This document shows, one piece after another, positions 37,667 through 46,679 of a DNA stretch of 64,000 bases (the first letter of the stretch is position 1; each line of letters starts with the position of its first letter). The position numbers and the translations under genes are program-made. The notes under the pieces are model-generated. The model was not told the origin of the DNA, searched no databases, and saw only the letters and a list, made by a program, of their open reading frames with translations. Source of the DNA: Microbacterium sp. (GTDB lineage: Bacteria > Actinomycetota > Actinomycetes > Actinomycetales > Microbacteriaceae); NCBI RefSeq assembly GCF_011620665.1, contig NZ_WOYQ01000069.1, positions 1 to 64,000 on the forward strand, read 5' to 3'.

Positions 37667-39625
37667 GTGGTGACCGTCGCGCGGGTGCTGATCGACTCGC
37701 CGCTGCCGCAGCTGGACCGCCTGTTCGACTACACCATCCCGGCCGAGCTTGCCGCCGACGCCGTTCCCGGGGTCCGGGTCAGGGTGCCGCTGCGGACGGC
37801 AGGCCGAGTCGTCGACGGGTATCTCGTCGAACTGGGCGAGGCTGAGCCATCCGAACGCCCGCTGTCCGAGCTCGACAGCGTCGTGTCCCCGGTCCCGGTC
37901 CTGAGACGCTCGCTCTACATCCTCGCCCGTCGGGCCGCCGACCGCGCCGCAGGAGGCGCCGGTGACATCCTCCGCTTGGCGATCCCCAAGCGCATGGTCC
38001 GGGCCGAGAAGGCCTGGCTTGCCGCTCCGGCAGCAGAGACTCCACGGGTGTCCGCGGATGCTTTGCGTTGGGTCGACGACACACTCGCGTCGTACCCGGG
38101 ATTGACGCAAGGCATCAGCTCCGGTGCGCGACTCGCTCTGGACGCGCCTCCGCATCCGAGCGCGGACCGTGTGCTGGGCGCATGGGCCGAACTTCTCGGC
38201 GCCGTCGCGCTCAGGACGCTTGCCGCCGGCCGGAGCGCGCTGATCGTGGTTCCCGATCAGCGCGACCAGGATCAGGTGCTCGCCGCGCTGGCCGGGCGTG
38301 CTCCCGAGGGGGCCGTCATCCGCGACGATGCGCGCCGATCGGGGCCGGAGAGGTATTCGAGCTTCCTCCGGCTGCTCTCGTCGGTGCCAGCGATCGTGAT
38401 CGGCAACCGCTCGACCGTCTATGCGCCCGCGCACGACGTCGGCTGCGTCATGCTGTGGGATGACGGCGACCCGCTCCTCGCCGAGCCGCTGAGCCCGGGG
38501 GTGCACGCACGCGACGCGGCTCTCGTGAGGCAGGAGCTCGAGGGAAGCGCACTCGTGTTTGCGGGGCACACCCGCACCACCGATGTGGAGCGGCTCGTCC
38601 AACTCGGTTGGGTCCGCGACCTTTCCGCGCAGCGGCGCGAGAGCCCCACGGTCGTGCTCTCAGCCACGCACGAAGGCGAGTCTCGCGGCGCCCGCGTCCC
38701 GTCCGCCGCTTTCGCCGCCGCCCGCGAAGCACTCCGCCACGGCCCCGTTCTTGTCCAGGTCGCGCGTCCGGGCTATGCACCCGTCTTGGTGTGTGCCGAC
38801 TGCCGTACCCCAGCGCGTTGCGCCAGCTGCACCGGGCCTCTCCGCGCGAAGCGTCCGGGCGCGACACCGGACTGCGGGTGGTGTGGCCGAGCGGAACCCG
38901 TGTGGACGTGTCTGAACTGCCGTTCCACGAAGCTGCGCATGGCTTCGTCGGGCAGCGAGCGAACGGCCGAGGAACTGGGCCGAGCGTTCCCCGGCATCCG
39001 CGTCGTCCTCGCCGACGGGGGCCACCCGCTCGCCGAAGTCGACGGCCGAGCCGCGCTCGTGATCGCCACCCGCGGCGCCGAGCCGCACGCCGCGGGTGGG
39101 TATCACGCCGTCATCCTGCTCGACGGCGATCGGATGCTGATGGCCGAGCAGCTGCGCATCGGTGAGTCCTGCCTGCGGTGGTGGTCGGACGCGGCCGCCC
39201 TGGCCGCGCCCGGTGCCCCGGTCCATTTGGTCGGCGTCTCCGGTCCGGTCGCCCGGGCCCTTGCCACGTGGACGCAGCCCGCATACGCGCGCGCCGAGCT
39301 CGCCGACCGCGAGCCCCTCTCGATGCCACCGACCGTTCGCGTGGCCGCCGTGGAAGGCGCCTCGGCGACCGTGACGGCGACGGTGGAGGGTTTGCGCACC
39401 GCGGTGCCGCAGCTCGGCCCGGCCGCGGTGCTCGGACCCGTACCGCTCGAGGAGGGGGGAGTGCGTGCGCTCGTCCGCTTCGACTACGCGCACGGTGCCG
39501 CCGTTGCCGAGCACCTGCGCGCAGCGGTCGTGGCGGACGCCCTGCGGGCCCGACGCTCCACGAGGGACCGTGGGCCTCGAACTACACTCAGGGTGCGGCT
39601 CGACGTGCCCGAGCTGGATCTGTGA
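37667..39625 (+). CDS. priA: PriA-like primosomal protein N' lacking helicase motifs
   Basis: 652 residues from a GTG-GTG pair at 37667. The N-terminal DNA-binding domain (SPLPQLDRLFDYTIP) and the zinc region with eight cysteines (CADC-x5-CASC and CGWC-x8-CLNC) are kept. The ATPase motifs are degenerate: there is no GxGKT P-loop, and the Walker B box that reads DEEH in E. coli is WDDGD here. This is the normal state for actinobacterial PriA, annotated as a probable replication restart protein without helicase activity. It stands between metK and fmt, in the usual order. The ATPase loss is visible; the remaining function in restart is inferred. Confidence 0.9.
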   Translation: MVTVARVLIDSPLPQLDRLFDYTIPAELAADAVPGVRVRVPLRTAGRVVDGYLVELGEAEPSERPLSELDSVVSPVPVLRRSLYILARRAADRAAGGAGDILRLAIPKRMVRAEKAWLAAPAAETPRVSADALRWVDDTLASYPGLTQGISSGARLALDAPPHPSADRVLGAWAELLGAVALRTLAAGRSALIVVPDQRDQDQVLAALAGRAPEGAVIRDDARRSGPERYSSFLRLLSSVPAIVIGNRSTVYAPAHDVGCVMLWDDGDPLLAEPLSPGVHARDAALVRQELEGSALVFAGHTRTTDVERLVQLGWVRDLSAQRRESPTVVLSATHEGESRGARVPSAAFAAAREALRHGPVLVQVARPGYAPVLVCADCRTPARCASCTGPLRAKRPGATPDCGWCGRAEPVWTCLNCRSTKLRMASSGSERTAEELGRAFPGIRVVLADGGHPLAEVDGRAALVIATRGAEPHAAGGYHAVILLDGDRMLMAEQLRIGESCLRWWSDAAALAAPGAPVHLVGVSGPVARALATWTQPAYARAELADREPLSMPPTVRVAAVEGASATVTATVEGLRTAVPQLGPAAVLGPVPLEEGGVRALVRFDYAHGAAVAEHLRAAVVADALRARRSTRDRGPRTTLRVRLDVPELDL

Positions 39626-39633
39626 GGAGCCCC

Positions 39634-40569
39634 ATGCGCATCGTCTTTGCGGGGACGCCGGCGCCTGCGACCCCGTCGCTCCGCGCCATCGCGGCGTCCG
39701 GTCACAACCTGGTCGGCGTTGTGACCCGGACCGACGCGGCAATCGGCCGCAAACGCGTCATGACGCCGTCGCCGGTCGCTGACCTCGCCGCCGGCCTCGG
39801 GATCACCACGATCAAAACCGACCATCTGGACGACGCGGCCACGCGCGCCATCGCCGATCTGGCGCCCGATCTCGGTGTGATCGTCGCCTACGGCGCTCTG
39901 GTGCGGGAGCCCCTGCTCACGACCCCACCGCTCGGCTGGATCAATCTTCACTTCTCGCTGCTTCCGCGCTGGCGCGGAGCTGCTCCTGTCCAGCGCGCGC
40001 TCATCGCGGGCGACAGGGTGACGGGCGCGAGCGTGTTCCAGCTCGTCGCCGAGCTGGATGCCGGAGACGTGTTCGATGAGGTGCGTTACACCGTTCCACA
40101 CGATGCGACAGCGGGCGAGGTCCTCCACGCACTGGCGGACCTCGGCGCAGCGCTGCTGGTCGACGTCGTCGATGGGATCGAGGCGGGCACCGCTTCGCCC
40201 GAGCCGCAGTCGGGGGAGCCGAGCCTCGCCCCGAAGCTCTCGATCGGCGACGGCGCGCTGGATTTCACCGTTCCCGCTGACGAGGTCATCGACCGCTTCC
40301 GCGGCACGACGCCCGAGCCCGGGGCGCACACCTCGGTGGCCGGCCAGCGGCTGAAGGTCCTCGCTGTGCGCCGCGGACCGGACATCGACCTGGCCCCGGG
40401 TGCCCTCACCATGGGGGAGCACGACGTCGTTATCGGAACCGGCTCGGGCACGGTGCTCCTGCTCGTCGTGCAGCCTGCCGGGAAGAGCGCCATGGCCGGC
40501 TCAGACTGGTGGCGCGGACTCCGGCTCGACGACCCACGCGTCGACAGCTTCCCGGCGGACATCGCATGA
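39634..40569 (+). CDS. fmt: Methionyl-tRNA formyltransferase
   Basis: Formylates initiator Met-tRNA. 311 residues. The catalytic N104-L-H106 in INLHFSLLP, followed by RWRGAAPVQ, and ELDAGD (catalytic Asp) are clear; the C-terminal OB-like domain follows. The ATG at 39634 lies eight bases after priA, with GAGGAG (39624-39629) overlapping the priA stop. The stop overlaps rsmB by four bases. Confidence 0.96.
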   Translation: MRIVFAGTPAPATPSLRAIAASGHNLVGVVTRTDAAIGRKRVMTPSPVADLAAGLGITTIKTDHLDDAATRAIADLAPDLGVIVAYGALVREPLLTTPPLGWINLHFSLLPRWRGAAPVQRALIAGDRVTGASVFQLVAELDAGDVFDEVRYTVPHDATAGEVLHALADLGAALLVDVVDGIEAGTASPEPQSGEPSLAPKLSIGDGALDFTVPADEVIDRFRGTTPEPGAHTSVAGQRLKVLAVRRGPDIDLAPGALTMGEHDVVIGTGSGTVLLLVVQPAGKSAMAGSDWWRGLRLDDPRVDSFPADIA

Positions 40570-41924
40570 CCGGCTCGGCGCGCGGAGTCGCCTACGACAC
40601 GCTCCGTGCCGTCAGCGAGTCGGACGCCTACGCGAACCTGCTGCTGCCGCGCGAGCTGCGGCGCGCCGGCCTGTCGGGTCCTGACGCAGCTCTGGCGACC
40701 GAACTGACGTACGGCACGCTTCGCCGTCAGGGCACCTACGATGCGATCATCTCGGATGCCGCCGGACGCCCGCCGACCGAGATCGACCCGCCGGTGCTCG
40801 ACGCGCTCCGTCTCGGCGTGCATCAGCTGCTCGCGATGCGCACACCCACCCACGCGGCCGTGAACGAGACGGTCCGCCAGGTGCGCCAGGCGGCGGGCGC
40901 TTCCGCTGCAGGGTTCGCGAACGCGGTCCTGCGCCGCGTCTCCGAACGCACCGCCGAGGAGTGGGAGGAACGCCTCGAACGAGACGCTCGCTCAGACGAC
41001 GAACGGCTGGGTGTGCGCCACGCGCATCCCGTGTGGATCATCCGAGCCTTCCGACGGGCACTCTCCGCCGAAGGGCGCGCCGACGAGCTCGAGGCGCTGC
41101 TCGCGGCAGACAATGCTGCCCCCTCGGTGACGATGACCGCGCTGCCCGCACTCGCCGCGCGTCCCGATGGGGCGACCGCTACGCCGTATTCGCCGATCGG
41201 CTTCCGCCTCGGCGGAGGCGACCCCGGGCCCGTGATCGCCGCGGCCGAAGGCCGTGTCCGTGTGCAGGACGAAGGCTCGCAGCTCGCGGCCCTCGCGCTC
41301 ACTCGCGCCACCCCGGTGCGCCGCGGCGAGCGGTGGCTGGACCTGTGTGCAGCCCCCGGCGGGAAGACCGCCGTGCTCGCGGCCGAGGCCCTCGCCGGTG
41401 GCGCTGTCGTGGAAGCGAACGAACCTTCGGCGGCGCGGGCGAAACTCGTGCGCGATTCGGTCGTCGGCATCCCGCTGAAGGTACCCGTCTCCGAGGAGGA
41501 CGGCCGCACGCGCGCCGGGCGTGGACGATACGACCGCATCCTGGTCGATGCCCCCTGCACGGGCCTCGGCGCGCTCCGCCGCCGCCCCGAGGCGCGCTGG
41601 CGCAAGAGCCCCGCCGATGTGCCCGATCTCACCGAGCTTCAGGGCGGGCTGCTGACCGCCGCAATCGAAGCGCTGGCCCCCGGCGGGATCGTGGCCTACG
41701 TCACGTGCTCGCCGCACCTGGCCGAGACCTCCGGGATCATCGCCGAAGCCCGCCGTCGGTTCGGCGGAGCGATCGAGGAGCTCGACACACGGGCAGTGCT
41801 GCAATCCATCGTGGACACGCCGATCGACCTGCCCGAACCGATCGACGGCTCCGGCCGCGCACAACTGTGGCCGCATCGGCACGGCACCGATGCCATGTCC
41901 ATTTCGCTGCTGCGCCGCAGCTGA
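40566..41924 (+). CDS. rsmB: 16S rRNA (cytosine-5)-methyltransferase RsmB
   Basis: Methylates a cytosine of 16S rRNA (C967 in E. coli) with S-adenosylmethionine. 452 residues: N-terminal NusB-like RNA-binding domain (about 1-140; THAAVNETV), then the methyltransferase with LDLCAAPGGKTAVLA and the two catalytic cysteines in VDAPCTGLG and YVTCSP. The ATG at 40566 overlaps fmt by four bases; the priA-fmt-rsmB order is conserved. Confidence 0.94.
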   Translation: MTGSARGVAYDTLRAVSESDAYANLLLPRELRRAGLSGPDAALATELTYGTLRRQGTYDAIISDAAGRPPTEIDPPVLDALRLGVHQLLAMRTPTHAAVNETVRQVRQAAGASAAGFANAVLRRVSERTAEEWEERLERDARSDDERLGVRHAHPVWIIRAFRRALSAEGRADELEALLAADNAAPSVTMTALPALAARPDGATATPYSPIGFRLGGGDPGPVIAAAEGRVRVQDEGSQLAALALTRATPVRRGERWLDLCAAPGGKTAVLAAEALAGGAVVEANEPSAARAKLVRDSVVGIPLKVPVSEEDGRTRAGRGRYDRILVDAPCTGLGALRRRPEARWRKSPADVPDLTELQGGLLTAAIEALAPGGIVAYVTCSPHLAETSGIIAEARRRFGGAIEELDTRAVLQSIVDTPIDLPEPIDGSGRAQLWPHRHGTDAMSISLLRRS

Positions 41925-41945
41925 CGGGTTTTCTGGAGCCGCCGA

Positions 41946-41951
41946 TAGGGT
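41946..41951 (+). promoter_or_regulatory. Leaderless -10 element (TAGGGT) for rpe
   Basis: TAGGGT ends seven bases before the GTG at 41959, which supports that codon over a GTG at 41950 that overlaps the hexamer. Confidence 0.5.
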
Positions 41952-41958
41952 GGATGCC

Positions 41959-42630
41959 GTGCCCGACAGCGTTCGCATCAACCCCAGCATCCTCGCCGCC
42001 GACTTCGTGAACATGCAGGCTGAGCTCGCGCGCATCGCCGCCGCCGACTTCGTCCACGTGGATGTCATGGACAACCATTTCGTGCCTAACCTCACATTCG
42101 GACCCCAGATGGTCGAGCGCATCCAGGCGACGAGCCCGGTTCCGCTCGACGTGCACCTCATGATCAGCGAGCCGGAACGATGGGCGCCCGCTTACGCGGA
42201 ACTCGGCGCGGCCTCGGTGACCTTCCATCTCGAGGCTGCGACCGAGCCCCTCACTCTCGCGCGGCGTCTTCGCGAGATCGGTGCCCGCGCCGGCGTGGCC
42301 GTCAAGCCCGCCACATCGGTTGAGAGCCTGTTCGACATGCTCGACGGGTTCGACCAGATCCTGGTCATGACCGTTGAACCCGGATTCGGCGGTCAGAGCT
42401 TCATGGCCGACCAGATGCCCAAGCTGGCCCTGCTGCGCCAGGAGGCTCGCCGACGCGGCTCACAGGTGTGGCTGCAGGTCGACGGGGGAATCAGCGAGTC
42501 GACGATCGCCCAGGCAGCCGAAGCGGGGGCCGACACATTCGTGGCCGGCTCGGCGGTCTTCGGCGCGGCCGACCCCGCTCAGGCGATAGCGGCCCTCCGC
42601 GCCGAGGCATCCCGTCACCACCGTCACTGA
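41959..42630 (+). CDS. rpe: Ribulose-phosphate 3-epimerase
   Basis: Interconverts ribulose-5-phosphate and xylulose-5-phosphate in the pentose phosphate pathway. 223 residues, TIM barrel. INPSILAADF, HVDVMDNHFVPN (metal His and Asp), DVHLMI, VEPGFGGQSF and VDGGI are the family blocks in order. The GTG at 41959 fits the family length and the leaderless promoter spacing. Separated from rsmB by 34 bases; followed by a bulged hairpin. Confidence 0.96.
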   Translation: MPDSVRINPSILAADFVNMQAELARIAAADFVHVDVMDNHFVPNLTFGPQMVERIQATSPVPLDVHLMISEPERWAPAYAELGAASVTFHLEAATEPLTLARRLREIGARAGVAVKPATSVESLFDMLDGFDQILVMTVEPGFGGQSFMADQMPKLALLRQEARRRGSQVWLQVDGGISESTIAQAAEAGADTFVAGSAVFGAADPAQAIAALRAEASRHHRH

Positions 42631-42641
42631 ACGTGCCTCAG

Positions 42642-42680
42642 CGGTGGCCGCCGTCGCGGTCGGTTCGGCGACGGCCACCG
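42642..42680 (+). terminator. Possible hairpin terminator after rpe
   Basis: CGGTGGCC and GTCGC (42642-42657, with a three-base GCC bulge) pair with GCGAC GGCCACCG (42668-42680) around a ten-base loop. No T-run. The rest of the 153-base gap to hisE shows no gene. Confidence 0.5.
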
Positions 42681-42771
42681 AGCCGGCACACTGCCGGGCG
42701 TATGCCGCCGACAGCGGCCGATGGGATTCATCGCGCGACCCGAGCGGCGGCGTGGCGCACCGCAATGCCGG

Positions 42772-42777
42772 TAGCCT
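42772..42777 (+). promoter_or_regulatory. Leaderless -10 element (TAGCCT) for hisE
   Basis: TAGCCT ends six bases before the GTG at 42784. The gap is all G (GGGGGG), so a conventional ribosome-binding site in a leader is not possible from this promoter. Confidence 0.5.
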
Positions 42778-42783
42778 GGGGGG

Positions 42784-43047
42784 GTGAAGACCTTCGATGC
42801 CCTCTTCGCGGAGCTCACCGCGATCGCCGTGGAGCGTCCCGAGGGATCCGGCACGGTTGCTCAGCTGGATCGCGGAATCCACGCCATCGGCAAGAAGATC
42901 GTCGAGGAAGCCGCCGAGGTCTGGATGGCGGCCGAGTATCAGTCCGACGACGAGACGGCCGAGGAGATCTCCCAACTCCTGTACCACCTGCAGGTGCTGA
43001 TGATCTCCAAGGGCCTCACACTCGAGGACGTCGGCCGACATCTCTGA
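42784..43047 (+). CDS. hisE: Phosphoribosyl-ATP pyrophosphatase
   Basis: Second step of histidine synthesis: hydrolyses phosphoribosyl-ATP to phosphoribosyl-AMP. 87 residues, all-alpha MazG-like fold. [14 protein letters not shown] and [15 protein letters not shown] hold the acidic metal ligands. It is monofunctional; HisI is encoded separately 1.6 kb downstream. hisG follows after 43 bases, the common actinobacterial pair. Confidence 0.95.
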   Translation: MKTFDALFAELTAIAVERPEGSGTVAQLDRGIHAIGKKIVEEAAEVWMAAEYQSDDETAEEISQLLYHLQVLMISKGLTLEDVGRHL

Positions 43048-43090
43048 GCGCGACACCCACCGTCCGCTCCCACTCCGAAAGCCCCGCAAC

Positions 43091-43933
43091 ATGCTGCGAA
43101 TCGCTGTGCCGAACAAGGGCTCGCTCGCCGAGACCTCCGCCGAAATGCTCGCCGAGGCCGGATACACCGGTCGGCGCGACCCGAAAGACCTGCACGTCAT
43201 CGACCCGGTCAACGAGGTGGAGTTCTTCTACCTGCGTCCCAAGGACATCGCAACCTATGTCGGCTCCGGCGCGCTGGATGTCGGTATCACCGGGCGCGAT
43301 CTGCTTCTGGATGCACGGATGCCGGGGGCGCGCGAGATCGAGGCGCTCGGCTTCGGCGCCTCGACGTTTCGTTTCGCCGGTCCGCCCGGAAAATATGCCC
43401 GGATCGCCGATCTCGAAGGCCTGCGGGTGGCAACCGCCTACCCGGGACTCGTCGACGGATTCCTCGATGAGCAGGGCGTGGCCGTCGATCTCGTTCCCCT
43501 CGACGGTGCGGTGGAGTCCGCCGTCCGGCTGGGTGTCGCCGACGCCGTCGCCGACGTCGTATCCACCGGCACGACGCTCAAGCAGGCCGGCCTGGAGATC
43601 TTCGGTCCGATCCTCCTGCAGTCCGAGGCTGTCCTCATCGGGGCTCCCGAGGAAGCGGCCGCGACCGAGACGCTGCTCCGCCGACTGCGGGGAGTGCTCG
43701 TCGCGCGGAGGTTCGTCCTCATCGACTACGATCTCCCGGCACATCTGATCGATGAGGCCACCGCCCTTGCGCCCGGCATCGAGTCCCCGACAATCTCTCC
43801 GCTGCGCGACCCCGCGTGGGTTGCGGTTCGGGTCATGAGCCCGCGCTCGAGTGTGAACCAGGTGATGGACGCCCTGTACGCGATCGGAGCGCGAGCGATC
43901 CTGGTCACTCCCATTCACAATGCGAGACTGTGA
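43091..43933 (+). CDS. hisG: ATP phosphoribosyltransferase (long form)
   Basis: First, feedback-controlled step of histidine synthesis. 280 residues: a two-lobed catalytic part ([41 protein letters not shown] with the PRPP loop STGTTL) and a C-terminal regulatory domain (about 210-280) that in this form binds histidine. Being the long form, it should not need HisZ. The ATG at 43091 has only a weak purine stretch (GAAAG) upstream. The stop shares one base with hisF (TGATG). Confidence 0.96.
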   Translation: MLRIAVPNKGSLAETSAEMLAEAGYTGRRDPKDLHVIDPVNEVEFFYLRPKDIATYVGSGALDVGITGRDLLLDARMPGAREIEALGFGASTFRFAGPPGKYARIADLEGLRVATAYPGLVDGFLDEQGVAVDLVPLDGAVESAVRLGVADAVADVVSTGTTLKQAGLEIFGPILLQSEAVLIGAPEEAAATETLLRRLRGVLVARRFVLIDYDLPAHLIDEATALAPGIESPTISPLRDPAWVAVRVMSPRSSVNQVMDALYAIGARAILVTPIHNARL

Positions 43934-44697
43934 TGACGCTCGCCTGCCGAGTCATCCCCTGCCTCGATGTGGCTGCGGGCCGAGTGGTCAAGGGTGTGAA
44001 CTTCGCCAATCTGCGTGACATGGGCGATCCGGTCGAGCTCGCTGCGATGTACTACGCGCAGGGGGCCGACGAGCTCACATTCCTCGACGTGACCGCGACG
44101 GTCGATGACCGCTCGACGACGTACGATGTCGTCCGCCGCACCGCCGAACAGGTCTTCATACCTCTGACGGTCGGCGGCGGGGTACGCTCTGCCGACGATG
44201 TGGCACGCCTACTCGGCGTCGGCGCCGACAAGATCGGCGTCAACTCCGCCGCGATCGCGCGTCCCGGTCTCGTCGGCGAGATCGCCGATCGCTTCGGCGC
44301 GCAGGTGCTCGTTCTGAGTCTTGACGTCAAACGCTCAGATACGACACACTCCGGGTTCGTCGTGACGACTCACGGCGGCCGGACGGCCACGACGCTGGAC
44401 GCCGTCGACTGGGCAAGCGAGGCGATCGATCGCGGCGCGGGCGAACTGCTCGTCAATTCGATCGATGCCGACGGCACGAAGGACGGTTTCGACCTGGAAC
44501 TCATTTCCCTCATGCGCGAGCTCGCGAGCGTCCCCGTGATCGCCTCGGGAGGCGCCGGGAAGGCATCCGATTTCGCGCCCGCCGTCCACGCGGGCGCCGA
44601 TGCCGTGCTCGCGGCATCCGTCTTCCACTCGGGATCGCTCACGATCGGCGACGTGAAGCGCCACCTCGCCGAGGAAGGGATTCAGGTGCGCATATGA
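43933..44697 (+). CDS. hisF: Imidazole glycerol phosphate synthase cyclase subunit
   Basis: With HisH, closes the imidazole ring and releases AICAR. 254 residues, TIM barrel. D12 in RVIPCLDV is the first catalytic acid, and the second lies in [31 protein letters not shown] and ASGGAG are the phosphate-binding and barrel motifs. The ATG at 43933 is set by the one-base overlap with hisG; the frame is open upstream in hisG without homology. HisH and HisA are not in this window. Confidence 0.96.
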   Translation: MTLACRVIPCLDVAAGRVVKGVNFANLRDMGDPVELAAMYYAQGADELTFLDVTATVDDRSTTYDVVRRTAEQVFIPLTVGGGVRSADDVARLLGVGADKIGVNSAAIARPGLVGEIADRFGAQVLVLSLDVKRSDTTHSGFVVTTHGGRTATTLDAVDWASEAIDRGAGELLVNSIDADGTKDGFDLELISLMRELASVPVIASGGAGKASDFAPAVHAGADAVLAASVFHSGSLTIGDVKRHLAEEGIQVRI

Positions 44698-45041
44698 CCG
44701 ACACCCGGCTGGAACGCGTGCAGTTCAACCGCGAGGGGCTCATACCCGCGATCATCCAGCAGCATGACACCCGCGAGGTCCTCATGCTGGGATGGATGGA
44801 TGCCGAGGCCCTGCGCCGGACTCTGACGGAGGGTCGCGTCACATTCTGGTCCCGATCCCGCCAGGAGTACTGGCGCAAGGGAGATACGTCCGGTCACGCC
44901 CAGTTCGTGAAAGGTGCACGCCTGGACTGTGACGGAGACACCCTGCTCATCGAGGTCGACCAGGTTGGTGCGGCCTGCCACACGGGTGATCGCACCTGCT
45001 TCGATGCGGACGCCCTCTCCCCGACAGTCGGAGTGGGATGA
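44694..45041 (+). CDS. hisI: Phosphoribosyl-AMP cyclohydrolase
   Basis: Third step of histidine synthesis, a zinc enzyme. 115 residues. SGHAQFVK, the DCDGD metal motif and CHTGDRTCF with zinc cysteines are intact. The ATG at 44694 overlaps hisF by four bases, and the stop overlaps the next gene, a Trp-associated membrane protein, by four bases. In many actinobacteria trpE stands at that point. Confidence 0.96.
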   Translation: MTDTRLERVQFNREGLIPAIIQQHDTREVLMLGWMDAEALRRTLTEGRVTFWSRSRQEYWRKGDTSGHAQFVKGARLDCDGDTLLIEVDQVGAACHTGDRTCFDADALSPTVGVG

Positions 45042-45634
45042 CACAGCGTGGACGCCTGCTCGCGGTCCTGGCGATCGTCATCGGCGGCGCGATCGCCATC
45101 ATCTCCTCGACTCAGACCTGGGTGGAGGTGACCCTGAGCGCCGTCGCCACCGAACCCGTGCCTGTGCCCGGGGCTGCGGCGGTGAGCCTGCTCGCTCCAC
45201 TGAGCCTCGCGGCGCTGGCCCTCGGGCTCGCGCTGACGATCGTCGGCCACGTCCTCCGCTACGCCTTCGGCGCGATCGCTGTGCTCATCGGATCGGCCTT
45301 GGCCTTTCTGTCGCTGAGAGTCGGATCGGCGCTCCCTCTGGACGCGATCGCCGCAACGGTGACGGCCACGACCGGGCTCGCGGGCGACGACGCCGTCTCC
45401 AGCCTCGTCGCCGTGACCGTCGCCACAGCATGGCCGTTCTTCGCGGCGCTCGCTGGTGCCCTGATCGTCGCGGGCGGCCTCCTCACTCTCACGACCGCAC
45501 ACCGCTGGGCAGAGGGCGGACGTCGTTACCAGACCGATGCGGGCGTCGCCGCGGCGACGCCCACATCGCGGCCCCATGACGCGATCGACTCATGGGACGA
45601 TCTTTCGCGCGGCGACGACCCGACCTCCCGCTAG
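45038..45634 (+). CDS. Trp biosynthesis-associated membrane protein
   Basis: 198 residues with four predicted membrane helices (about 8-25, 48-68, 72-92, 128-150) and a short extracytoplasmic loop after the first, carrying [11 protein letters not shown]. This matches the family found in actinobacterial trp operons (mycobacterial Rv1610; TIGR02234). A transport or tryptophan-sensing role has been guessed from the location only. It overlaps hisI by four bases, so it is made with the histidine genes here. Its TAG stop lies within a TAGACT promoter-like hexamer for the next gene. Confidence 0.82.
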   Translation: MTQRGRLLAVLAIVIGGAIAIISSTQTWVEVTLSAVATEPVPVPGAAAVSLLAPLSLAALALGLALTIVGHVLRYAFGAIAVLIGSALAFLSLRVGSALPLDAIAATVTATTGLAGDDAVSSLVAVTVATAWPFFAALAGALIVAGGLLTLTTAHRWAEGGRRYQTDAGVAAATPTSRPHDAIDSWDDLSRGDDPTSR

Positions 45635-45637
45635 ACT
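45632..45637 (+). promoter_or_regulatory. Possible -10 element (TAGACT) for the HGxxPAAW gene and trpCBA
   Basis: TAGACT overlaps the TAG stop of the preceding gene. A start near 45644 leaves about 27 bases with AAGGAGAA (45660-45667) before the ATG at 45671. Confidence 0.45.
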
Positions 45638-45670
45638 CTGAGGGAGAGTACGAGCTACCGAAGGAGAACC

Positions 45671-45901
45671 ATGAGCGACTCGATCGACGACCCGGGCGAC
45701 GGACACTCGCCGGCCGCCTGGACAGCCGTGGTGATCATGCTTCTCGCGGTGGCCCTCGGCACGCTGTTCTTCTTCCTCGACATGCCCGCACTGGTCTGGG
45801 CTTCCGTGGGGCTCCTCGTGATCGGCACCATCGTCGGCTGGGTGATGGCGCGTGCCGGCTACGGGGTGAACGGACCCAAGTACACCCCGAAGCAGCACTG
45901 A
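45671..45901 (+). CDS. HGxxPAAW family small membrane protein
   Basis: 76 residues with two membrane helices (about 18-36 and 41-60). The family motif sits before the first helix as GHSPAAW at 11-17; the residue before it is Asp where the name-giving motif has His. The protein is found before trpC in many actinobacteria. Function unknown. The ATG at 45671 has AAGGAG five bases upstream. trpC starts one base after the stop. Confidence 0.85.
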   Translation: MSDSIDDPGDGHSPAAWTAVVIMLLAVALGTLFFFLDMPALVWASVGLLVIGTIVGWVMARAGYGVNGPKYTPKQH

Positions 45902-45902
45902 C

Positions 45903-46679
45903 GTGCTCGACGGCCTGCTGGCCGGCGCGGTGGCAGATGCCGAGGCGCGCGCTCAGGCGCGGCCGCTCGAAATCGTCGAGAGTGCTGCGCTTGCTCAGCC
46001 GCCCGCGCGCGACGCCCTGGCGGCCCTCGCGCCTGCTGCGCGCGTGAAGATCATCGCCGAGGTGAAGCGCGCGAGCCCCTCTCGAGGCGATCTGGCTGCG
46101 ATCCCTGATCCGGCCCTGCAAGCGGCGTTGTACGAACAGGGCGGCGCTTCGGCAATCTCGGTGCTCACCGAGGGCAGGAAGTTCAAGGGATCGCTCGCCG
46201 ACCTCGAGGCGGTCAAGCACCGGGTGTCGCTGCCGATCCTGCGAAAGGACTTCATCGCCACGCCGTACCAGGTGCTCGAGGCGCGGGCATCCGGCGCCGA
46301 TCTCGTGCTCTTGATCGTCGCGGCACTTGAGAAGGCGCTTCTCGCCGAGCTGCACGACCTGGTGCTTCAGCTCGGAATGACTCCTCTCGTCGAAACCCAC
46401 TCGCGCCAGGAGCTGGACCGGGCTGCGGATCTCGGCACGAAGCTCATCGGCGTCAATGCGCGCAACCTCAGCACGTTCGAACTGGACCGCGATCTGTTCG
46501 GCTCGCTGGCGGAGCATTTCCCCGCGGATGCCGTGAGGATCGCCGAGTCGGCGGTCCTCTCCCCGGCAGACGTCCAGCACTACCGCGCGGACGGTGCCGA
46601 CGTCGTTCTGGTCGGCGAGGCTCTTGTCACGAACGACCCCGTCACCACCCTGACCGCATTTCTGGAGGCCGGCACGTGA
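45903..46679 (+). CDS. trpC: Indole-3-glycerol phosphate synthase
   Basis: Ring closure to indole-3-glycerol phosphate, the fourth step to tryptophan. 258 residues, TIM barrel, not fused to Trp[14 protein letters not shown] carries the catalytic lysine; [31 protein letters not shown] and IAESA follow in order. The GTG at 45903 starts one base after the upstream stop. Overlaps trpB by four bases. trpF is not seen; actinobacteria often use PriA/HisA for that step. Confidence 0.95.
   Translation: MLDGLLAGAVADAEARAQARPLEIVESAALAQPPARDALAALAPAARVKIIAEVKRASPSRGDLAAIPDPALQAALYEQGGASAISVLTEGRKFKGSLADLEAVKHRVSLPILRKDFIATPYQVLEARASGADLVLLIVAALEKALLAELHDLVLQLGMTPLVETHSRQELDRAADLGTKLIGVNARNLSTFELDRDLFGSLAEHFPADAVRIAESAVLSPADVQHYRADGADVVLVGEALVTNDPVTTLTAFLEAGT

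Noticed and set aside
42631..42783. Riboswitch or small RNA before hisE
   Set aside because: The only structure is one bulged hairpin right after rpe, best explained as its transcript end; the hisE promoter-like hexamer leaves no leader.
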